Below are positions 26,701 through 34,000 of a stretch of 36,133 bases of DNA, piece after piece. Within the stretch, counting starts at the first letter, position 1; every line of letters starts with the position of its first letter. The DNA is taken from contig JAGOOK010000001.1 of NCBI GenBank assembly GCA_017992555.1, positions 1 through 36,133 of the forward strand, written 5' to 3'. The notes beneath the pieces are model-generated. The model searched no databases. It was not told the DNA's origin and saw only the letters and a list, made by a program, of their open reading frames with translations. A program made the translations under genes and the position numbers. The DNA is from Caldisericia bacterium. GTDB taxonomy: Bacteria; Caldisericota; Caldisericia; JAAYUI01.

Positions 26701-27929
26701 AGAGTAATAATCTTTTCCCTTACGATCTTGAGCATTCTGAGGAAGCCGACCCTGAGCTGGTTTTCAAGCAATTCACCGACTGCCCTGATGCGCTTATTTG
26801 CAAGGTGGTCCTTGTTGTCCGGTGGAACATTGCCCAGCTTTAGCTGGAACAAGAATTTCAGTATTGCCCTTACGTCTTCAAGTGTTACCAGGTTGGAATC
26901 GAGGTTTAGCTCGAGCTTCTTGTTGATTTTGTATCTGCCCACGACCGAGAGGTTGTTCCTTCTTGGGTCCCTGAGCAGGTTGTGAATAAGGCTCTCGGCG
27001 TTTTCGATTGTCGGACGCTCGCCAGGTCTGATGTGCTTAAACATATCAACAAGAGCTTCTTCTCTTGTTTTAGTCTGGTCTTTCTCGAGCGTGGCCACGA
27101 TGAAGCTGGCTATATCCTTGTCAAAATATTTTATTTTTTTGATTCCAAGGCGTTTTATTTCATCGAGGATTATGTTGGTGAGTGTTGTGCCAGGCTGGTA
27201 GAGGTCATCACCGGTCGTTGGGTGATAAATGGTATCGGCAAGCGGTTTTCCTTTTGCCCTATCAAGGTCAGCCTTATTGTCAGACCTTGCCTCGGAGGTT
27301 TTGTCTTGGTTGAAAAGATTTCGGATTTCATCATCCGTGTAGTCGCCCATTACCCTCAGTAATTCTGTGACAGGGAATTTCTTGGATTTTTTGTCTATTT
27401 TGACATAGCAGATATCATCATCGCCCATTTCAAACTCGAGCCATGAACCCCTGTCTGGTATGACGGTTGCCATGGCCCTGTTCCTGTTTGAATTTGGCAG
27501 TTGTTCAAATTCGAAATAAACTCCTGGTGAACGCACGAGCTGGGAAACAACGACACGCTCAACGCCGTTGATTATGAATGTTCCGGCATCTGTCATTTGG
27601 GGAAGCTCTCCAGCAAAAAGCTCCTGCTCTTTTATTTCGCCGGTTTCTTTATTTATGAGCCTAACAGTGAGTTTTAGCGGTATGGTGTATGTCAGACTGC
27701 GCTGCTTGCATTCAATTTGGCTGTATGGTGGATCACCGAGTGTGTAATCAACAAACTCGACTTCGACTTTTCCCGATTCACGAAGTGAACGATCTTCGTT
27801 CAATGAAGCAATGAGGTTCTTGAGATCCTCGGTCAAAAACCTTTTGTAAGAATCGGTCTGGATTCTTATCAAATCTGGTGGATTGACCTCGGTTCTTCTC
27901 TTGCCAAACCAAACCCGTTCAATTCTCAT
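23730..27929 (-). CDS. rpoB: DNA-directed RNA polymerase subunit beta
   Basis: This is the second large catalytic subunit, 1399 residues. ATG 27929 follows AGGAAGGAAACC. Hallmarks include the rifampicin region (FMDQTNP, HKRKLSSLGPGGL, ICPIETPEG), GRHGNKG near the active site and the C-terminal QRLGEMEVWALEAYGAA. It is longer than the E. coli (1342) and B. subtilis (about 1190) subunits. The extra length lies mainly between SYVDAGTIKI and KFFRSNQDICINQ (about 25210-25940). About 20-25 residues normally join these segments, but here there are about 259. Two positions in the rifampicin region are unusual: Lys where E. coli has R529, and Gly where it has P567. It is first in a tightly packed operon with the EF-G-like gene and rpoC. 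Confidence 0.98.
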   Translation of the reverse strand: MRIERVWFGKRRTEVNPPDLIRIQTDSYKRFLTEDLKNLIASLNEDRSLRESGKVEVEFVDYTLGDPPYSQIECKQRSLTYTIPLKLTVRLINKETGEIKEQELFAGELPQMTDAGTFIINGVERVVVSQLVRSPGVYFEFEQLPNSNRNRAMATVIPDRGSWLEFEMGDDDICYVKIDKKSKKFPVTELLRVMGDYTDDEIRNLFNQDKTSEARSDNKADLDRAKGKPLADTIYHPTTGDDLYQPGTTLTNIILDEIKRLGIKKIKYFDKDIASFIVATLEKDQTKTREEALVDMFKHIRPGERPTIENAESLIHNLLRDPRRNNLSVVGRYKINKKLELNLDSNLVTLEDVRAILKFLFQLKLGNVPPDNKDHLANKRIRAVGELLENQLRVGFLRMLKIVREKIITLPDEELTVQNIINVRPIIAAMREFFGLGQLSQFMDQTNPVAALTHKRKLSSLGPGGLNRDRAGADVRDVHHSHYSRICPIETPEGGNIGLINSLTSHSIVDEFGFIRAPYFKVIEGRVTDEVIYLTADDEESYNIAQANTETDRKGIIKGTAICRQKGGEIVEVEPLDVDLIDISPNQVFSASATIIPFLEHDEANRALMGCNMQHQAVPLIQPEAPRVGTGMEHQIVVDNCSVVLAKESGVVSYVDAGTIKIASLDAQPVKFKLGSINSEALYRFLGEDITNVGRIGDLIDGTVARKLIQNNFFKVRTISRDEVETINLGEFVKVERNDELIGKILVEPALDSEGKTLIAAGKKITETSLEKLYKAGIRDVIVEVEGSPENLPVAILKVAASRNSFLGKILLRGPKEQEIFDNIDSSFVTEDVLRQLLQLGATEIRVVDIMALHEEEVYTFNQDMLNSSRILAEDIYDSKEVVAYKGSYLTVDLLKRLASIGVDDIHVSYETTYKLQKFFRSNQDICINQRALVRKGDFVSAGDVIIDGEACDRGDLALGQNVLVSYLPWRGYNYQDAIIVSERLVYDDVYTSIHIKEYKLAVRDTKVGPEELTREIPNVSEEMLRNLDENGIVRVGTEVKSGDILVGKVTPKAESEFTPEMKLWRAMFDRKGQDVRDSSLRVSPGEKGVVIGTQLFKRDKSDELQVGLNMLAKVYVAEKRKIQVGDKMSGRHGNKGVISKILPIYDMPFLEDGSAVDIILSPLGVPSRMNIGQILECNLGYAARQLGVYFATPIFSGATEKDVVDALEKASLPKDGKMNLYDGYTGEKFENMVTIGIAYMLKLNHLVEDKIHARSTGPYALITQQPLGGKAQFGGQRLGEMEVWALEAYGAAHTLREMLTLKSDDTEGRIKAYEAICRGKPIPESGTPESFKVIQRELRGLCIDLQIIGEKEDKSKSDKGLFNMKVDAAIQESMDADQMKVIVPETFSISDEIELDEE
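25210..25940 (-). other. Insertion in RpoB made of about three tandem modules
   Basis: Within the coding sequence, roughly 220-240 extra residues sit between two conserved blocks of beta. Three segments begin LIGKILVEPALD, FLGKILLRGPKE and SSRILAEDIYD. Each then shows a loop, a short helix-like stretch (ITETSLEKLYKAGI, VTEDVLRQLLQLGA, LTVDLLKRLASIGV) and a strand (RDVIVEV, TEIRVVD, DDIHVSY). The same pattern occurs in the beta lobe and in beta'. I assigned the boundaries by eye. Confidence 0.65.
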
Positions 27930-27956
27930 GTGGTTTCCTTCCTACCCCACTCATCA

Positions 27957-27996
27957 GGGCATACGAATTGCTAGGGGCATATTCACAAAAGAATAT
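27957..27996 (-). promoter_or_regulatory. Inverted and direct repeats at the rpoB transcription start
   Basis: A perfect inverted repeat, ATATTC-N6-GAATAT (27979-27996), overlaps the -10 box and the predicted start of transcription. TATGCCC occurs twice on the minus strand just downstream (27975-27981 and 27957-27963, 18 bp apart) within the leader. These could be an operator or leader structure controlling the polymerase operon. No known regulator can be assigned. Confidence 0.4.
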
Positions 27997-28023
27997 CCTA
28001 ACCCATGGCCCTTTTAATGTCAA
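27995..28023 (-). promoter_or_regulatory. Sigma-70-type promoter for the rpoB operon
   Basis: On the minus strand a consensus TTGACA (28018-28023) is followed by a 17-bp spacer and TAGGAT (27995-28000). It begins 11 bp after the stop of the giant exported-protein gene and gives a leader of about 58 nt before the rpoB ATG. No intrinsic terminator precedes it, so readthrough from the upstream gene is also possible. Confidence 0.75.
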
Positions 28024-28033
28024 TGAACAATGG

Positions 28034-31000
28034 TTAAGGTAACCACACTCTTTCAATTACTATAAAACCTTTGAGCAGGTCGGCATTTAGTGCACATTCA
28101 AGCACAGACCTGAGAATTTCTTGCGTTAGATAGAACGAACCGTCCACCAGTGATGGCGAGTTTGGCAACTGTATCTGGGTGCCTCCATAAAGAGCAACGG
28201 TTGAACCTGACTCAAAGATGATTGATTTTCCAAACACATCGAGTTTGCAGGTGTTTGCTTCCTGGGAAACCTGGAACGAGGCACCGAAAATTATCCGTAA
28301 AGCGTCTACCGGTATCAATCCATCCTTTGTCAGAGAGGACTGCATCACGCCAATCACATCACCTTTTTGGTCGAAAACTTCTTTCTGGCCAACAACAATT
28401 CGGCCCCAGCCTTGTGCATATACCGGGATTTCTACTGTTTCTATGGCGATATTTCCTGCCTGGTCAACAGCTTCAATCTTGATCTGGTTTTTGCCGGGTA
28501 CTAAAGAAACACTGGCCTGGTAAATGTCGTAAACAACAGTTGCATCTTTGCCATTAATCTTGACCGAAGCCCCTGGCTCAACCCTTCCCTTTATTACAAA
28601 TTCTTGTGCACCAATAAGCTCTGGGAATTTTGGCACAAGCAATTCTGGTTTTATAGTGTCGAGTGTTATTGAAAGTTGCAGTGTTCTTGACGGACCTTTT
28701 GAAAGCTGGGACACGATAACTACAAAATTCGGGCCTTCAACAAGGGACATCTTTGTAGTGAAAGAGCCATCCTGGGCAACCTGGGTCAGTTTTCCATTGA
28801 TTACCAGTGTTGCTCCTGGGGATGTCTTGCCTTTTAGCGTAATCGTTTGTTTGTTGGTGAGGGGTGGGTATGGGTCAACCTCAAGAACCGGAGGTTCGGT
28901 TTGGTCACCTGTGTATTCGATGATTTCCCCCGGCACAAAACCTTTAGCTGTCGCAGATATGACAATCTTCATGACTGATTTCGGCTCTATTTCAAGCGTT
29001 ACTTTGCCGTTTGCATCAGTTTGGCCTTCGGCATCAACATCCTCGCCTTTAACCCTTACTGTGGCATTTGGTATTACTGCTTTTGTGGCCCTATCAATGA
29101 TTTGAATGATAAGGGTGTTTTTGACTCCGTTAACAATCTTTGATGGTGAGAGAAGTACTGGAACAATTCCGGGTGAGCTGTCGAGTGCAGCAATCGGGTA
29201 AATGGAGAAGTATTCGGGGGCATCTTTTATTGTGAATTCAAATGGTTCTTTGTCCAGCAAAGTGTTTTTGCATGTGTATCCAAGCTGTATGACTGATTTA
29301 CCCTGTCCTGTTGGATTTAGGGTGAGATAGGTGTAAGGAACACTTCCTGGCTCAAATGCGTAGAAGCCGCCCTGGGAAAGGAAGCTCTCGTTTGCTCCAG
29401 TGGCCATTATGTAGCCACCACCAGTTATCTGGAGGTCCCTGTCATCAGCTGGCATTATTTCTACCAGTATGTGGTTGTCAGTGGCATAGGCCAGATCGAA
29501 GTTGTTCTGGTCGAGCAACCCTATTGAAAGCGGCATCTTGCTTTCTGCTGATTTAAATGCCATCTTTGGTGTTTCAAGCGAGAGCATTGTCTCTGGGAAA
29601 GCGTCCCAGTCGAGAGCAAATGTTCCATCCCTGGAGCCCATGGTTGAACCTTCCAGCGGCCCAGGATTTGTCTTGTATTTGAATCTGGTGTAATGGAAGC
29701 CAGGATCTGTGTAGTTTGAGAAAGGAGCACCTGCTACATCTGCAAAGAGGTCGTCAGTTGAGTATGAGTTGAGGCCAACTAGACCACCCACCTTGCATAC
29801 ATCTTCGGCAAAAATATAGAATTTGCATGAACCAAGCTCATCCAGAGGTAGAGTATCCTTGATATCCAGGATACCGTCCTTTTCCCTGTCGGCGAAGAGA
29901 TATGTACCCTCGTGAGGATTGTTGTATATGCAACCAAGGCCCCACCCATATGGAGTAGGTTTGTACTCCGGCTGGACAAGCATGTTCGGCCTGTCCGAGA
30001 ACGTATCATTATTGTAATGGATGTTTGTTGTGTTGTAGAGGACTGGCTCATTGCGCCTTAATATCGTTACTGCTCTTAATTGTTCATCCCATGTGAAGAA
30101 TTCCCTCTTTGTAAGGAATGAACTAAATTGGAGTATCTCACCATTTGATCTCTGGAGCTGCCTATCCCCGTTCCAGTCCAGTCCCAGGTGAACGCTGTAT
30201 TTTGTCTCACACCTTTCACATGGGAAGAAGCTTCTTGGACGCCAGTTGGCAGGAACATTTATAAATGGGGTGAAGTGTGCTGGATATGTTATCTTATCAC
30301 CACAAATCCTCACCTCTTTTGGAGGTTGTTTGAGAATAAAGCCTTGCCGATTTTTACACACGGCCGTTACCTCATAGACTCTATTGGATCCCGCAGTAAG
30401 CAAGAAATCTGGCTCGCCAGGAGTTGTGAACACTTTTCTCTCTGGATCATCAAGGTTTGTAACATTGTATTCAACAATTGGAAGCTCGACTTTGATCTTG
30501 GTTGTTCCAAAATGTTTTCTGTTGGGTGTGTAAACGGTAAGATAGAATTCGCCTGCGTCGTTCGCGCAGAAGCCTTTGAACTGGTATATTCCATCTTTTG
30601 AACGCGAAAAGTCAATCTGGATTGGTTCAAATGATCTCTTCTTGGCATCTTCCCAATCAGAGTATAGGAACATGTTGGCATAGTAATTATAGGAAACGTT
30701 GTGAAGGTCTGTTCTTACCCAGTAATATTGCGGCAATCTTGCGTCTGGGCCAAAGAACAGCTCATCGTCCGGGAACCAGTCCTTAAAGCAATGTAACCAT
30801 GCCCTGTCAGGTGGGACTTCGTTGTCTCCACCCATATCTCTTACACCCTGGAGAAGGTCGACTGGAGTGCCTGTCGCATCGGTGACCCTTATGGTTAGGG
30901 GTTTGGACGGATCAGCCATCTCATTTACAACTCCAGCTGTAAGTGGTTGTGGCGAAATCTCAACAGTGAGGTCGTCTTTTGGCCCGATATTTGCTTTGGC

Positions 31001-34000
31001 TTCACCTGCCAGATAGACCTCGTGGGTATAGCTCAATTCAAACCATTCGTGATAATAGTATGGTGAATAGGACCTATCGTTATTGTCATCACCGTATTTG
31101 TAAGCGGTCACATAAACGCTTGTTTCTTCCTGTTCTGAAATGACATGGTCGGCAGGTGTCATCATTCTTCTCATAGGCCCGATATTCATGCCGCCAATGT
31201 CCATTCCTACATCAGTGATCTGGCAGCCTGTTTCTTTTGTGAGATCAAGTTCGTAAATGCCATCATTTCTGTTGAATGTTCTGGCATCATACATTCCGCC
31301 GTTCCACAGGTTCGTTGCAAGATCATACGTACCAATTATTTCTGTCTCGTATTCTGAGAAACTTATTTTTCCATTTTCGTTGAAGTCGTCACGTTCGGAG
31401 TACATTCTGCCACCGCTACGTGAATTACCTCTCATTGGCATTGGTGTTCCCATCGTTCTTCCATCACCCATGCCCATATGAATTGGCTCATCCATTCCTT
31501 CGATCTGGAAGGCGATTCCCCTGTCTTGCCAGATATAGACGAAAGCGTTGTTGCACGCTTCCTCTATCTGCATGTCTTCCTGTTCGGTGATTTTTATTTT
31601 GAAATGATGGTCCTGATCAACCGGAATTGCGTCTGGAAGGCCTGTGATTGTGAGCCCATGCACCCTTATTCCAAACTCGTTTTTGTTGCCACAGCAGTCC
31701 TGGAATTTCTTTATAGTGCCATCAAACAACTCAACTTCGATTTCTATCCTGCCTGAACCAACAGGTGTCAACTCGTCAATCTTTATGACGTTTGAAACGC
31801 CTGTATAATCCAGCCTTTTGTTCCATATGAGGAACTTGTTGAATTCATCAGGCATAAACGTTATCTTGTCCGGGCCAAAACCTATTTCACCGATCCAATT
31901 TTGCCCTTCAAACTCGTACCATTGGTAGTTAGTACTGTCTATGACTACTTTTCCAGTGAAGTCATAAATGATTGGAAGTCTGACCATTCCCTCAAAGGCA
32001 AAGTCAGTTGTGACCCTTCCAGTTATCGGATCCATTACCTTTGGCCTCTTGAATGGCCCTGTAACCGTGAGTTTCTTTATTAGTCTTTTGAAAGGCGTTG
32101 GATTTGATGTAGTCCCGGGATTGAATGTTAAATGAGTACCATTTGAGTCTTTCAAGACGAAATAAATGCCGTAATCAGTAAGCGGGAAGAATTCAGTACC
32201 AAGCTTGTTAAAGTTTACTTTCCTTTGTTTTTTGTCTTCATCAGGGTCTTTGCCAAGCGCTTCTTTGTTTGCGTTGAGTCTTTGTCCCCATTCGGACCAT
32301 ATTGCAGGATACGAGTTATAACCGCATATCATTGCTCTGGCGAAAGGAATGTTTATGATCCTGCTCAGGTGCGCCTGTCCGCCCGGATAGACCCTGAAAT
32401 CATCCTGTAAGTTCCTTAGCATTGGATTGTATGGGTGCTGGATTTGTGGAGTTGGTGGCGAGATCTGGTTTATGGAGTTTTTCCCTGCTGTGTAATCCAG
32501 TTGCGAGAATTGCAGACCATGATCAATGACCTCGAGTTCTGAGAAGTTGAGTACTGGATCGAGTGAAAGGACCTTTGCTGTTGCATAACCGCTGTAATCA
32601 AGACCAAGGTGATCATCAAGCAGGAAGTGCGAAGGGTGGACTGGTAGTTTGCTGTTATAGTCAAACATAATGTTGAAACTGCTTATTCTCAGCCTTATCT
32701 GAGTGTTTTCTTTTGGTTTTACAAGACCCAGCGCCCATCCACCAGTATCTGTATCTGTGAATGTTGAAGCGCTGGTGATATATGTTGGGACGCCGTAAGT
32801 GTCAATTGTTCCGAATTTGACGCCTGTTTTTGGATCTGTGGTAATGCCATCAAACAATCCGAGCTCATCACCCTTTGTGACTACTCCCCAGGCGAGGAAA
32901 CCATCATCATCGCCCCATGTTTGGGCCATCTGTGAAGAATTGTTCACATCAACCAGCGACGCCTGTGAGGATACCTCTATTGGCCTGGATGTCCCTACAA
33001 ATAGAGGCGGCATAAAGCTTGGATCATCACCAACATAGTCACCCGAATCAAGTGCTCCTGGAACATAACCTATATCGTTCCAATACCAGAAGTAATATGT
33101 TTTGTCTATGTTGTACTGGATTATGTATCGCTGTCCGTTTTCACCGATGGCGGTTGCCATCCAATTTACGCCACCGCCAGTGGCATTGTAAAGAACAATT
33201 GTTTGCTGATCTTTGTTGAGGGCAAATGGGATGCAGCATGGGTCGTTAATATCGAGCATGTTGTCTGCATCATAGGTCTCAAGAGAGATGTTTGGATACC
33301 TTTCTTCGAGCATGTCCAAACACTTTCTTGTGGAATTTATTTCGAGCCTTTCGCTCCTGACTTTCAGATAACCCTTTTCCCATGCGTCATATTTGTTTGC
33401 AAGCGAGATCGGAACAGCCGGTTGCGGCCATGGAGGAGGAACTGCGGTTAGGGTATTTTTGTTGTTCTGAACGTTGTCTGTGGGCATGTATTTTGTCAGG
33501 TAGAACATGTCCTGATAGGGCCCATCTGGTGGTGCTACTTTTACTGGGTCGCCGAAATCTGCAAAAGCTGTTACAACGAGCGGATCATATCTCCCATTTG
33601 AATAAAGTGAACCCTGATAAGGAGTTATTTCGAAATAGATTTCCCTGTCAGTGTCGGTTATTGTACTTGTTTGTTCCCACGGAATTTTTCCATAAGTTGC
33701 CGGTGACCTGAGAGTAACATAGATTTTTTGATTTTTTTCTAGCAAAATTGGACTTTTGATACGCAATTTTGATGTCTGTTCGACGCGCAGTTCCCTGTCA
33801 ACGTAAAGATCGAGACCAATTTTTCCGGGGAGTACTGGAATATCTATTGCTGTTGGGTGGCCACATTTCCCGATTGAGAAACCATGAGCCTTGTATTCAT
33901 GGACAAAACAACCCCATTCATCAACAACATCACTGCATGGATATGAGTAGTAGCCAATTTTTATCTGGCTCATCCTCACATCACCATAGTCGATGATCAG

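Noticed and set aside
28548-29105. 185-codon plus-strand open frame inside the giant gene
   Set aside because: It is antisense to a strongly supported coding sequence with recognisable Ig domains, has no ribosome-binding site or domain, and arises from codon bias of the real gene.
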